Assembly (NCBI RefSeq): GCF_020096995.1
Contig: NZ_CP083692.1
Coordinates: forward strand, 1,488,001-1,552,000
DNA from: Leucobacter sp. Psy1
Lineage (GTDB): Bacteria > Actinomycetota > Actinomycetes > Actinomycetales > Microbacteriaceae
Direction: 5' to 3'
Length of the DNA stretch: 64,000 bases
Below the pieces are notes generated by a model. That model had not been told where the DNA came from and did not search any database. It saw nothing but the letters and a program-made list of their open reading frames with translations. The position numbers and the translations under genes were made by a program. The stretch's first letter is position 1; each line of letters starts with the position of its first letter. Below, in pieces: positions 14,425 to 23,507 of the stretch.

Positions 14425-17418
14425 ATGAGTACCGAAGCACCGATCGCCGACTGGGTGACGATTCCCGATCTGTACCGCGATCCGTTCCCGATCTACGAAC
14501 GCCTCCGCGCCGAGGGCGGCGTCCACTGGGTGCCGAGCGTCAACCGCTACCTCGTCACCTCGTACGCGGCGGTCCACGAGACCGAGCTCGACCAGGAGGT
14601 CTTCTCGGCCGACGAGGAGGGCTCGCTGCAGATCCGGGCGATGGGGCATTCGATGCTCCGCCGCGACGACCCGGAGCACTACATCGAGCGCAAGGCCTGG
14701 CAGCCGGCCCTCCGCCCGGGAGCGGTGCAGCGGGTGTGGAAGGCGAAGTTCCAGCGCAACGCCGAGCGATACCTTGAGGAACTCATCGCGAAGGGCCCCG
14801 GAGCCGATCTCGTCTGGGACTTCGCGGCGCCCTTCGCGGCAGAGAGCCTGCGAGAGCTCATCGGCCTCCACAACGCGACCCAACAGGATCTGCAGCGCTG
14901 GTCGCAGACCATGATCGATGCGACCGGCAACTACGCCGACGACCCCGAGGTGTGGGCGCTCGGCAAGCAGTCGTTCGACGAGGTGGACGTCGCGCTCGAC
15001 GAGATGCTCACCTGGCACGCCGCGAACCCCAACGAGTCGCTGCTCTCCCAACTGCTGCAGATTCCCGACTACCGGATGCCGCTCGAGCGGATCCGCGCGA
15101 ACGTCAAGATGACGATCGGCGGCGGCCTGAACGAACCCCGAGATGCCCTGGGTGTGGCGGCGTGGGGACTCCTCTCGCATCCGGAGCAGCGGGCGGCGGT
15201 CGAGGCAGATCCCACCCTCTGGAACGCGGCGTTCGACGAGACGATCCGCTGGGTCGCCCCCATCGGCCTGTACTCGCGCCAGGTGAAGCGCGACACGGAA
15301 CTCGCCGGTGTCCGGCTGCCTGCAGGCGCGCGGCTCGGGATCTGCATCCTCTCGGCGAACCGGGATGAGCGGGTGTGGGAGGATCCGGATCGCTTCGACG
15401 TGCGCCGGGAAGTGAAGCCGCACCTCGCGTTCGGCAAGGGCGTGCACGTGTGCCTGGGGGCCTGGGCGGCGCGCGCCGAGGTCGCTGAGGTCGCCCTCCC
15501 GCTGCTGTTCTCCTCGCTCGAGGGACTCGCGCTCACGGATGAGGATCCGGCGGAGATCGGCGGCTGGGTGTTCCGTGGCATGACGAAGCTGCCGGTCACC
15601 TGGACGGGCCGCCGTACCGGTGCGACGGGATCGCCGGCTGCGCAGGCGGCGCCCGCTCCGCGCATCGCGATCGTCGGATCGGGGCCGTCCGGCTGCTTCT
15701 CGGCGCAGGCGCTGCGCCGCACGTTCCCGGCGTCGCCGATCGAGGTCTTCGACGAACTGCCGACGCCCTACGGTCTCGTCCGCTACGGCGTGGCCGCCGA
15801 TCACCAGGGCACGAAAGCCGTCGCCCGCCAGTTCGATCGGCTCTTCAGCGCCGAGGATGTGCGTTTCCGCGGCAATGTCCGCCTCGGAGCGGACGTCACC
15901 CTGCGCGAACTGGAGGACGCGTACGACATCGTCGTGCTCGCGACGGGACTGCACGCTGATGCGCCGCTCACCGTCCCGGGAGCGGAGCCGGGAAGTCAGC
16001 TGAGTCGGGTGCGCGGGGCGGGCGAGGTGACCCGTTTTCTCAACGGGTACCCCGACGCGGCTGAGCCGGAGCCGCTCGGGGAGCGGGTCGTCATCGTGGG
16101 CCACGGCAACGTCGCGATGGATCTCGCGCGCATCATCGCCCGCGACGCGGCGGGCTTCGCGGGTTCAGACATCGACGACGCCGCGCACCGGCGGTTCACC
16201 GAGCGGGTGCAGACGATCCACCTGCTCGGGCGAAGCGGCGCGCCAGAGGCGAAGTTCGACCCCGTGATGGTGCGCGAGCTCGCCGGACTGCCGGGGGTGG
16301 CGCACCGAGTGCACGGTGCGGGTGAGCTCCCGAGCGATGGACGCGACGCCCGCGTCGACGCGGTGCGCGAGCTGACCCGATCCGAGGTCGTCGATCCGCG
16401 CGTCACTATCGAGTGGTGGTTCGGTGCGACGCCGCTGGCGATCACGGGTGTGGACGCGGTCACGGCCGTCGAGGTGCGCTGCGCGGACGGCGACGAGCGG
16501 CTCCCAGCAGACGATGTCATCACCGCGATCGGTTTCACGGGCGAAGCGGATGCCTCGCGTGAGCTGCAGCCGGGAGCGCACCCCGACGGACGCATCGCGG
16601 CGGGGCTCTACACGGCGGGCTGGTTGCGGCGCGGCCCGCGCGGCACGATCCCCGATCAGCGCACCGACGCGAGAGAGCTCGCGCAGAAGATCGTCGCCGA
16701 TCTGCAGTCGGGCGCGGTGACGACGACGGCTCCGGGACTGCCGCCGCTTGCGACGGAGATCGGTTTCGAGGGGTGGCGACGCATTGATCTTCGCGAGCGC
16801 CTGACGGCGGCGCCGGGCCGCGAGCGAACGAAGCTCGCGACTCGCGCGGCGCAGCTCGAGGCTGCAGCGGATGCGACCCTGGAGCTGCCGCCGCTGCCTG
16901 ACGACGCGGTGGGAGCCAACGGCGACGGCTTCAGCCCCGGCATCGGCACGACGGTGCTCTTCGGCACGGAGTCGGGCGGTGCAGAACTCGTCGCGGAGGA
17001 GCTGCGACGGCTCTTCAGCGATGACGCCGATGTCGAGGTGCGCGACCTCGGCGAGACGAGTGTTGGCGACCTCGACGCCGAGCGCCTGCACCTGCTCGTG
17101 TGTTCGACTTACGGTGACGGCGAGGTGCCCACGGCCGCCAGGCCGTTCCTCGCCGAGCTCGGTGCAGAGCAGCCCGACCTCGCGGGGCTCCGGTTCGCGG
17201 TGTTCGGCATGGGGGACCGCAGCTACGACCGCACGTACTCGCGCGGCAGCGAGCTCATCGCCGAGGCGTTGCGGGCGTGCGGGGCGGCCCAAGTGGGGGA
17301 GTACGGTCGGCACGACGCGGGCGGCCCGATCCCGGCGGCCGAGGCGGCGCGCGAGTGGGTGACGGGGGTGTTCGCGGCGCTGCCCTCACCGGAGCTGCCG
17401 TCGCCGGCACGCGGCTGA
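14425..17418 (+). CDS. Self-contained cytochrome P450 / adrenodoxin-reductase-like / flavodoxin fusion
   Basis: A 997-residue three-domain monooxygenase. Residues 1-395 are a P450: ExxR at E272-R275, heme ligand Cys343 in FGKGVHVCLGAW, and an I-helix reading GGGLNEPRD (232-240) without the usual acid-alcohol pair. The ending GGWVFRGMTKLPVTW and the I-helix Glu-Pro resemble CYP255/GcoA aryl-ether demethylases. Residues 412-800 are an FAD/NADPH ferredoxin reductase of adrenodoxin-reductase type (IVGSGPSG; GHGNVAMDLARI). Residues 841-997 are a flavodoxin (FGTESGGAEL, STYGDGEVP, FGMGDRSYD). Electrons would pass NADPH-FAD-FMN-heme. A clear GAGGAAG site supports this start. A Pro/Ala linker joins the first two domains. 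Confidence 0.9.
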   Translation: MSTEAPIADWVTIPDLYRDPFPIYERLRAEGGVHWVPSVNRYLVTSYAAVHETELDQEVFSADEEGSLQIRAMGHSMLRRDDPEHYIERKAWQPALRPGAVQRVWKAKFQRNAERYLEELIAKGPGADLVWDFAAPFAAESLRELIGLHNATQQDLQRWSQTMIDATGNYADDPEVWALGKQSFDEVDVALDEMLTWHAANPNESLLSQLLQIPDYRMPLERIRANVKMTIGGGLNEPRDALGVAAWGLLSHPEQRAAVEADPTLWNAAFDETIRWVAPIGLYSRQVKRDTELAGVRLPAGARLGICILSANRDERVWEDPDRFDVRREVKPHLAFGKGVHVCLGAWAARAEVAEVALPLLFSSLEGLALTDEDPAEIGGWVFRGMTKLPVTWTGRRTGATGSPAAQAAPAPRIAIVGSGPSGCFSAQALRRTFPASPIEVFDELPTPYGLVRYGVAADHQGTKAVARQFDRLFSAEDVRFRGNVRLGADVTLRELEDAYDIVVLATGLHADAPLTVPGAEPGSQLSRVRGAGEVTRFLNGYPDAAEPEPLGERVVIVGHGNVAMDLARIIARDAAGFAGSDIDDAAHRRFTERVQTIHLLGRSGAPEAKFDPVMVRELAGLPGVAHRVHGAGELPSDGRDARVDAVRELTRSEVVDPRVTIEWWFGATPLAITGVDAVTAVEVRCADGDERLPADDVITAIGFTGEADASRELQPGAHPDGRIAAGLYTAGWLRRGPRGTIPDQRTDARELAQKIVADLQSGAVTTTAPGLPPLATEIGFEGWRRIDLRERLTAAPGRERTKLATRAAQLEAAADATLELPPLPDDAVGANGDGFSPGIGTTVLFGTESGGAELVAEELRRLFSDDADVEVRDLGETSVGDLDAERLHLLVCSTYGDGEVPTAARPFLAELGAEQPDLAGLRFAVFGMGDRSYDRTYSRGSELIAEALRACGAAQVGEYGRHDAGGPIPAAEAAREWVTGVFAALPSPELPSPARG

Positions 17419-17427
17419 GCGGGAGTC

Positions 17428-17910
17428 TTACTCGGCGGCATCCCGTGGCGTGTCGAACGACCACTCGTCGGCGACCCGCCCGGCCACGTCATCCCATGAG
17501 CCGGAACGCCAGACGAAGCGGGCAACGGCGCAGGTCGGCATGTGGTCGATTCCGCCGCCCGAGAGTGTGGCGGCGAGGTCGGAGAGTCCTGGATCGTGCG
17601 CCACGACCATGACCGCGGCGGCGCCCGTCACCGCGGCCTTCTCGAACAGCGTTGCTGCGGGCGCGAGGTACAGGTCGGGGTCGAGTTTCGGCGCGACGCC
17701 GAGCGTGTCGCCGAAGATCTGCGCGGTAGTGCGGGCTCGCACGGCGGTGCTCGAGAGGAGCCGCTCGATCCCGACAACTGATGCGGCGAGCCGCTCGGCC
17801 ATGCGGGGCGCATCGCGGAGCCCCCGGTCGTTCAGTGTGCGATCGTGATCGGCCAGGCCGGGGTCGCCCCAGTCCGACTTCCCGTGGCGTATGAGTACGA
17901 GCTGAATCAT
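17428..17910 (-). CDS. sixA: SixA-like phosphohistidine phosphatase
   Basis: A 160-residue histidine phosphatase. The RHG catalytic motif is at the N-terminus (VLIRHGKSDWGD), with ALNDRG-like LNDRGLRDAP, SSTAVRARTTAQI and the second catalytic histidine in VVAHDPGLSDLA. SixA enzymes dephosphorylate HPt domains or phosphocarrier histidines. Its ATG overlaps the stop of the HD-domain gene by 4 nt, so the two are co-translated; it converges on the P450 gene with 9 nt between them. Confidence 0.85.
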   Translation of the reverse strand: MIQLVLIRHGKSDWGDPGLADHDRTLNDRGLRDAPRMAERLAASVVGIERLLSSTAVRARTTAQIFGDTLGVAPKLDPDLYLAPAATLFEKAAVTGAAAVMVVAHDPGLSDLAATLSGGGIDHMPTCAVARFVWRSGSWDDVAGRVADEWSFDTPRDAAE

Positions 17911-18848
17911 GAGGCCTCCCGGTGCGCGTATGTTCCCCGGAGTGACGCGATCTCGGCCGCGAGGTTCACCCGCGCTCGCGCCTCCCACAGCTGCTGTGCC
18001 GCTGGGCTCCGGTAGATCGTCGGCTGGTCCAGATATCGGCTCAGGATCGCGCTGCGTCCCGCCGCGAAATCGGCGTCGGCGACGTGCGCGTACTCCTGCC
18101 GCACGGCCCGCGTGTAGTCGCCGTAGCGCTGCGGTGATGCGGCGAAGATCGAGAGGTCGGCGTCGAGCAGGTGGGTGAGCGACGAGCTGGCCGCCCCCAC
18201 GTCGGCCCCAGGGGTCGTCGCGACGACGTGCTCGCCGACGGCCGTGATGAGTCCGGGCGACACCTCGAGTGCGGTGAGCTCCCGCACGGCGAGGTCGGCG
18301 GAGTCCTGCTCGTCGGTGGGCGTGCCCCGATAGACGGCGTCGTGGAACCACGCGGCGAGCAGAGTCACCGGCGACACCTGCTCACCACCGAGCCCGATCT
18401 GGTTGAGGGCGAACAGCACATCCTCGAGGTGCCGCTCGGTGTGGTACGCGCGGTGGGGCTCGTTCCAGCGGGTGAGCAGGTCGTCGCCGAGGCGGAGCCA
18501 GGCAGGGCCGGCACCGCCGACGTGCTGCCCGAGGTCGGCCCACTCCGACACCAGGTACTCGCGCCGGCGCACCGGCTGCATGGCGGGCTTGTCGACCTGC
18601 CGCACACGGAGACCCGAGTCTCGGAGTCCGTGCACCACTTCCTTCGCGGTGACGGGGCGCGCACCGAGCGCGACGGCATCGTCGTAGCGTGCAGCGGGCA
18701 CGTCGTAGTGATCGAGGTCGAAGCCGCGACGCGGCACCCCGAGTCGGGCGGCGAACGCGTGCAGCTCGGCGTAATCGGTGTCGGAGACGAGGTGACTCCA
18801 GAGTGTGCCGTGCGCCGGCCACGCGGGCGGGTCGATGAGAATCGCCAT
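17907..18848 (-). CDS. DUF4031 plus HD-domain protein
   Basis: A 313-residue protein of two parts. Residues 1-85 (MAILIDPPAWPAHGTLWSHL onward) are DUF4031, a small domain found mainly in Actinomycetota. Residues about 105-300 are an HD-type phosphohydrolase-like region with HRAYHTERHLEDVL, LAAWFHDAVY and a later acidic helix DADLSIF, resembling the metal-dependent HD predicted hydrolases of about 200 residues. The substrate is unknown, possibly a nucleotide. It is coupled to sixA by an ATGA overlap. Confidence 0.8.
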   Translation of the reverse strand: MAILIDPPAWPAHGTLWSHLVSDTDYAELHAFAARLGVPRRGFDLDHYDVPAARYDDAVALGARPVTAKEVVHGLRDSGLRVRQVDKPAMQPVRRREYLVSEWADLGQHVGGAGPAWLRLGDDLLTRWNEPHRAYHTERHLEDVLFALNQIGLGGEQVSPVTLLAAWFHDAVYRGTPTDEQDSADLAVRELTALEVSPGLITAVGEHVVATTPGADVGAASSSLTHLLDADLSIFAASPQRYGDYTRAVRQEYAHVADADFAAGRSAILSRYLDQPTIYRSPAAQQLWEARARVNLAAEIASLRGTYAHREAS

Positions 18849-18888
18849 AGGGATCAGCGTACTCCCGCGCTCGACACTGCCGCGCCCC

Positions 18889-19587
18889 TCAGATTCGCGC
18901 GATCTCCTGCCGGGGGCGCACCGCTACGTCGGTGAGGTGGACGTCGGCCGGCGCGTCGACGACGAAGCGAACCGTTGCTGCGACCGAGGCGGGCTGGATG
19001 TATCGCTCCGGCTGGTACTGATCCGCGGGGATCATGCTGCGCAGCATGTCGGTGTCCGTCTGCCCTGGCGCGACGGTGGCAACCCGGATCCGGTGCGGCT
19101 CCTCATCGATCCGGAGCACGTCGGCGACCGCCTTCAGCGCGTGCTTCGAAGCGCAGTAGATGACGCTGCCTGGCACAGGCCGCGTGCTTGCACCCGACCC
19201 GATGAAGACGACGGTGCCAGCGGAGGCGCGCAGCAGCGGCAGTGCGTGACGGGTCAGCACGGACGGTGCCGTGACGTTCACGGCGAGGGTCCGGCTCCAG
19301 TCGTTCTCCGTCGCCTCGGCCACGGAGAACTTCGGGCCGATCGCGGCGGCGTGCACCAGCACGTCGAGTCGGTCCAGCTCGCCGATGCGTCGCTCGAACT
19401 CGGCCGCGTCCGCGCTGACGTCGAGCTGCCACGGCTCCGCGCCGGTCTCCAGGGCGACGGCGTCGAGGCGCTCGGCGTTCCTGCCGACCGCGATGACCCG
19501 GTGGGTGCGAGCGAGATCACGCGTGATCTCCCGGCCCATGCCGTTCGAGGCTCCGGTGACGAGGGCGACGGGTCGTGCGTCAGACAT
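18889..19587 (-). CDS. Short-chain dehydrogenase/reductase
   Basis: A 232-residue classical SDR. The cofactor motif is TGASNGMGREI, the catalytic triad is Ser in VFIGSGAS, and Tyr/Lys in YCASKHAL; the NNAG-like site reads VHAAAIG. Basic residues in VGRNAERL after strand 2 suggest NADP preference. It begins inside the end of the large FAD-binding gene (8-nt overlap) and probably works with it in one pathway; no substrate can be assigned. Confidence 0.9.
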   Translation of the reverse strand: MSDARPVALVTGASNGMGREITRDLARTHRVIAVGRNAERLDAVALETGAEPWQLDVSADAAEFERRIGELDRLDVLVHAAAIGPKFSVAEATENDWSRTLAVNVTAPSVLTRHALPLLRASAGTVVFIGSGASTRPVPGSVIYCASKHALKAVADVLRIDEEPHRIRVATVAPGQTDTDMLRSMIPADQYQPERYIQPASVAATVRFVVDAPADVHLTDVAVRPRQEIARI

Positions 19588-21670
19588 GCAGGGCTCCCTG
19601 GAGGTCGGTGGGCGCGGGGGCGCCGGGGTGGCGGGCCGCGGTCGCGATCCGGATCGCGCTGCGCGCCACCCGGTCGGTCTCGCGGAGCATCGGCGGGTCG
19701 GTTCCGGGCATCGGGCTGATGATCATGCCGTGCAGCTGCTCATCGATCGGGATCCCGGCGACGTGGATCGCGCCGTCGCGTGCACCGTCCGCGCCGATGA
19801 GCAGTCCCGTCGAAGGATCGATCTCGAACCCGCCCGTACGTGTCGTCGCGTCGGGCTCGCGCGAGGGCACCGTGAAGACCCTGGCGCGCCCCGACTCGAG
19901 CAGGCGCTCGGCCATGGGGTCAGCGGTCTCGGCGAGGTCGTGGAAGTGCATCCACGCGTCGATGAGCACGCGGCTGTGGAGCGCGGATCCCGGCACCGCG
20001 AGCGACTCGGCCCGGAACCCTGACGCGTCGATCTCGACCTGCGCTCGGGGTCCGATGAAGTGCACGAGTCCTGCGTCGACGAGCGCGAGCAGCTGCCGGT
20101 TGCGGAACGCCGGTGGCCCCGATCCGGCCATGCCGCCGACGGCCATGAGCGTCGCGAACCCGGTGCGCCGGGATTCGGCATCGAAGCCGCCGTTCGCGCC
20201 GATCGCTCCAGCGGCACCGCGCGCCGCGCTGATCGACCAGAGCCCTGCCTTCACGGCGCTGTCCCACCCGAGCTCGGCCTCGCGCAGGTCGGCGGTGGTG
20301 CGCGCGACGACCCAGGCGTCGAACTCGGCGGGGGAGTCGAACTCCCGGTGCACCGGCTGCATCTCGCCCGGCAGGTCGAAGCGATCGGCGGGGTCGGCGA
20401 TGAATGGCGCGACGGCGTCCTCGATGCGGATCGCGGTCGCCGTGAGGTCATCGCCCGCACGGCCCGCATGTGACCCGGCCCCGGTTCCGAGCAGCTCGGC
20501 GAGCGCGCCCTCGATCGCGGTGCGCACGTCGGCGAGCGGCGCGCCGTCGAACGCTTCGGGGCGTGTGCGGTGCAGCACGGTTGCGTGGTCGAGGTACGCG
20601 TCGGCGACGATCCGGGGCCAGACCTCTCGATTGAAGTCGATCGGGCGGGGTCGGTCTGCCCAGTCGCCGCCGCGCAGGAACCGCTGCTCGGGAGCAGGGG
20701 GCAGCGAGCCGTACAGCGTCTTCGCGCGGAACGGCACCCCGCGGTGCGACGTGGCGTGCAGCACGGGCTCCTCGCCGGAGGGCACGTAGCGGAGGCCGGA
20801 ATCGGCCTCCGGATCCGGAACGAACTGCCCGCCCCGCTCGATCGTGAGCAGCGACATGGTGTCGAAGAAGCCCATGCCGAGGCCGCGGATGATGACGTGC
20901 TCGCCGGCGCGAACCTCGGAGAGGTCTTGATCGACGGGACTCGCGGGGCGGACCCAGGTCAGCTCGGGCCGGTCGGCGAGCGTGCGGGAGAAGACGGTCT
21001 CGACCGGGGTCTCGGTTCGCGGCATCCAGCCGGTGGCGAGGATGACCGAGTCCGCGATGACGTGGCGTCCGTCAGCGAGCGTGATGCGCTCCCGCCCGGT
21101 GTCGGCGCCCGTCGTCACGCGCTCGATCTCGACGGCTCGCGAGCGGTGGCGGACGAGTTCCGTGCTGGCGGGCAGCTGCGCCACGGCTCGGGCGAAACAC
21201 CAGGCGAGGTACTCGCCGTACAGTGCCCGACTCGGGTGCGACTCGGGGCGGGTCTCCTCGAGCTCGGCACGGTAGTCGGCCGCGAGACCCGGCCTGACCG
21301 GGAATGCGTGGAACGCGGCCGCCCGAGCCTCGGGAATTCGCGAGACGACCGCGGCGGTATCGGGGGAGGGGAACGCGCCGTCCAGCGCCAGAATGCTCCA
21401 CTCGTACAGCGTCGGCCCCTCGATGACAGGGCCTGCGACGGTGCTCGACGGTTCGGTGAACAGCGTCACGGCGTCGGACAGCGTGTTCATGCAGAGCTCG
21501 CGGGTCTGATCGGTGCGCCAGATTGCCCCGGCGCCGTCGGGCGCATCGTCGATGACGTGGAGTTCGAAGTCGGCATCGGCCGGCGCGTTGGCACCGAGAC
21601 GTTCGATCAGTGAGGCGCCGCGGGGCCCGGCGCCGATGATCGCGATGGATGGGCGGGAGTCGACGGGCAT
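19580..21670 (-). CDS. Large FAD/NAD(P)-binding protein (NAD_binding_9 type)
   Basis: A 696-residue flavoprotein from the ATG at 21670. The N-terminal dinucleotide motif is IAIIGAGPRGASLIERL, typical of the NAD_binding_9 family of about 600-700 residues; a second glycine-rich site occurs in VIIRGLGMGFFDTM. No membrane helix or signal peptide is seen. GGAGGG abuts the start codon with almost no spacing, so the true start is not certain, though the motif so near the N-terminus fixes it within a few codons. It is the first gene of a two-gene unit with the SDR and is divergent from the ABC operon, suggesting shared metabolism. Confidence 0.8.
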   Translation of the reverse strand: MPVDSRPSIAIIGAGPRGASLIERLGANAPADADFELHVIDDAPDGAGAIWRTDQTRELCMNTLSDAVTLFTEPSSTVAGPVIEGPTLYEWSILALDGAFPSPDTAAVVSRIPEARAAAFHAFPVRPGLAADYRAELEETRPESHPSRALYGEYLAWCFARAVAQLPASTELVRHRSRAVEIERVTTGADTGRERITLADGRHVIADSVILATGWMPRTETPVETVFSRTLADRPELTWVRPASPVDQDLSEVRAGEHVIIRGLGMGFFDTMSLLTIERGGQFVPDPEADSGLRYVPSGEEPVLHATSHRGVPFRAKTLYGSLPPAPEQRFLRGGDWADRPRPIDFNREVWPRIVADAYLDHATVLHRTRPEAFDGAPLADVRTAIEGALAELLGTGAGSHAGRAGDDLTATAIRIEDAVAPFIADPADRFDLPGEMQPVHREFDSPAEFDAWVVARTTADLREAELGWDSAVKAGLWSISAARGAAGAIGANGGFDAESRRTGFATLMAVGGMAGSGPPAFRNRQLLALVDAGLVHFIGPRAQVEIDASGFRAESLAVPGSALHSRVLIDAWMHFHDLAETADPMAERLLESGRARVFTVPSREPDATTRTGGFEIDPSTGLLIGADGARDGAIHVAGIPIDEQLHGMIISPMPGTDPPMLRETDRVARSAIRIATAARHPGAPAPTDLQGALHV

Positions 21671-21795
21671 CCCTCCGTTATAGACCGGAGGCTCGTGCGG
21701 GGTGGAGTCGGATGACTGAATGTGACGCTCCCGTGCTAGCGGATCGGGGTGGAATGAGTGGCGAAGGCGAGTGTGAAGCCGTATGACACGCAGGA

Positions 21796-21823
21796 TTTCA
21801 CGAAACCTTATGCGACATATAAG
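21796..21823 (+). promoter_or_regulatory. Candidate promoter for the dipeptide-type ABC operon
   Basis: TTTCAC (21796-21801) and TATAAG (21818-21823) are separated by 16 nt within an unusually AT-rich patch upstream of the binding-protein gene. The pair CTTAT/ATAAG around the -10 also forms a small inverted repeat that could be an operator. Support is from sequence pattern only. Confidence 0.35.
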
Positions 21824-21875
21824 AATAGCCTGCGTGCACCTGGAACGCACACATCGCACTCGGAGGAGAATCCCC

Positions 21876-23507
21876 ATGAAGAAACGCCGGCTTGCCTGGA
21901 TCGGTGCCATTGCGGCGACTGCAATCGCACTCACGGGTTGCTCGGGTGGTGGAGGATCCGAGGGCGAGGGCGAGGGCGGCACCCTGACCTACCTCGAGCC
22001 GCAGACGTGGATCACGCTGTACCCGCCGGCCGGCGGGTTCTACCCGAACGGCGGGGTGCTGAATCAGATCACCGACCGCCTTCTGTACCAGAACCCCGAG
22101 ACCCTCGAGCTCGAGCCGTGGATCGCGGAGGAGCTGCCCGAGGTGAACGAGGATGCGACGGAGTACACGTTCACGCTCCGCGAGGGCGTCACCTACTCCG
22201 ACGGGACCCCGCTCGACGCCGAGAACGTCGTGAAGAACTTCGACCTGTTCGGGAAGGGCGACCCCGATCGCGCCCTCCCGGTCTCCGAAGCGATCAACAA
22301 CTACGACCACGGCGAGGTCGTCGACGAGCGCACCGTGAAGTTCTTCTTCAACGACTCGTCACCGGGATTCGCGCAGGCCGTCTCGACGATCAACTCGGGT
22401 CTCGTCTCGAACGACACTCTCGATCGCACGAGCGAGGAGTTCGGCCCGGGCAACGCCGCCGACATCATCGGCTCGGGGCCGTTCGTGGTCGCCGATGAGG
22501 AGATCGGCAGCGAGCTCAACCTCACGACGCGCGAGGACTACGACTGGGCTCCGCCGTCGCGCGAGCACCAGGGTGCGGCGCAGATCGACGGCGTCGACTT
22601 CGTCGTGGCCGGCGAGGCGAGCGTGCGCGTCGGCACCGTGACCTCGGGTCAGGCGGACATCGCGCGCACCATTCCCGCGCCTGACGAGGGCCAGTTCGAG
22701 GCCGACGGGCTCGAGCTCGTCGCGGCGGCGACCAACGGTGTGAACAACGGTCTCAATCTCCGTTTCGGTCACCCGCTGCTCCAGGACATCAAGGTGCGGC
22801 AGGCGATCATCGCAGGCGTGGACCGTCAGGAGATCATCGACACGCTCTTCACCGACAGCTACCCGCTCGCGACCGGAGTTCTCGCGAAGACCGCACTCGG
22901 CTACACCGACACCTCGTCGGCGTACGAGTACGACCCCGACCGGGCGAACGAGCTGCTCGACGAGGCGGGCTGGGAGACCGGGTCCGACGGAATCCGCGAG
23001 AAGGACGGCGAGCGCCTGGTGCTCACCTTCAACGAGGCGCTGCCGCAGCCGCGCTCGAAGGAGGTCGTGACGCTCATCCAGGAGCAGCTCGCCAAGGTGG
23101 GCATCGGCGTCGAGATCTTCCCGGGCGACCAGGTCGCGCAGGATGAGGCGCAGCGCAGCCTCGACACGATCCAGGTCTTCCACTCGATGGTCGGCCGCGC
23201 CGACTTCGACGTGCTCAAGTCGCAGTACTTCTCGGGCAACCGCAACGCGCTCGTGAACCTGAACCCCGACACCGACGAGATCTTCGACCAGGAGCTCGAC
23301 GACCAGCTCGCCGAGATCGCGTCCGTGCCGACCACGGAGGAGCGCGAGGCGGCCTCGGCGGCGGCCCAGAAGCGCCTGACGGATCAGGCCTACGTGCTCC
23401 CGCTCTTCGAGGAGCCCCAGGTGTACGGTCTGCGCAGTGAGGTGCAGGGCTTCATGACCGAGTCCATCGGCAGGCCCTCGTTCTACGAAGTCACGCTCGG
23501 GCAGTGA
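21876..23507 (+). CDS. Oligopeptide-type ABC substrate-binding lipoprotein (KPN_01854-like)
   Basis: A 543-residue SBP_bac_5 receptor. The signal peptide ends in lipobox LTGC (cysteine near residue 22), followed by an acidic Gly tether. The family core is seen in TLREGVTYSDGTPLDAENVVKNFDLF and SYPLATG. Overall pattern and gene partners resemble the KPN_01854 subfamily (TIGR04028), whose loci often encode carboxymuconolactone-decarboxylase-like proteins. The strong CGGAGGAGA site fixes the ATG at 21876. It probably delivers a non-peptide ligand to the permeases downstream. Confidence 0.9.
   Translation: MKKRRLAWIGAIAATAIALTGCSGGGGSEGEGEGGTLTYLEPQTWITLYPPAGGFYPNGGVLNQITDRLLYQNPETLELEPWIAEELPEVNEDATEYTFTLREGVTYSDGTPLDAENVVKNFDLFGKGDPDRALPVSEAINNYDHGEVVDERTVKFFFNDSSPGFAQAVSTINSGLVSNDTLDRTSEEFGPGNAADIIGSGPFVVADEEIGSELNLTTREDYDWAPPSREHQGAAQIDGVDFVVAGEASVRVGTVTSGQADIARTIPAPDEGQFEADGLELVAAATNGVNNGLNLRFGHPLLQDIKVRQAIIAGVDRQEIIDTLFTDSYPLATGVLAKTALGYTDTSSAYEYDPDRANELLDEAGWETGSDGIREKDGERLVLTFNEALPQPRSKEVVTLIQEQLAKVGIGVEIFPGDQVAQDEAQRSLDTIQVFHSMVGRADFDVLKSQYFSGNRNALVNLNPDTDEIFDQELDDQLAEIASVPTTEEREAASAAAQKRLTDQAYVLPLFEEPQVYGLRSEVQGFMTESIGRPSFYEVTLGQ

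Noticed and set aside
14350-16104. 584-codon minus-strand frame over the P450
   Set aside because: Composition is antisense-like and the P450 motifs on the plus strand are intact.
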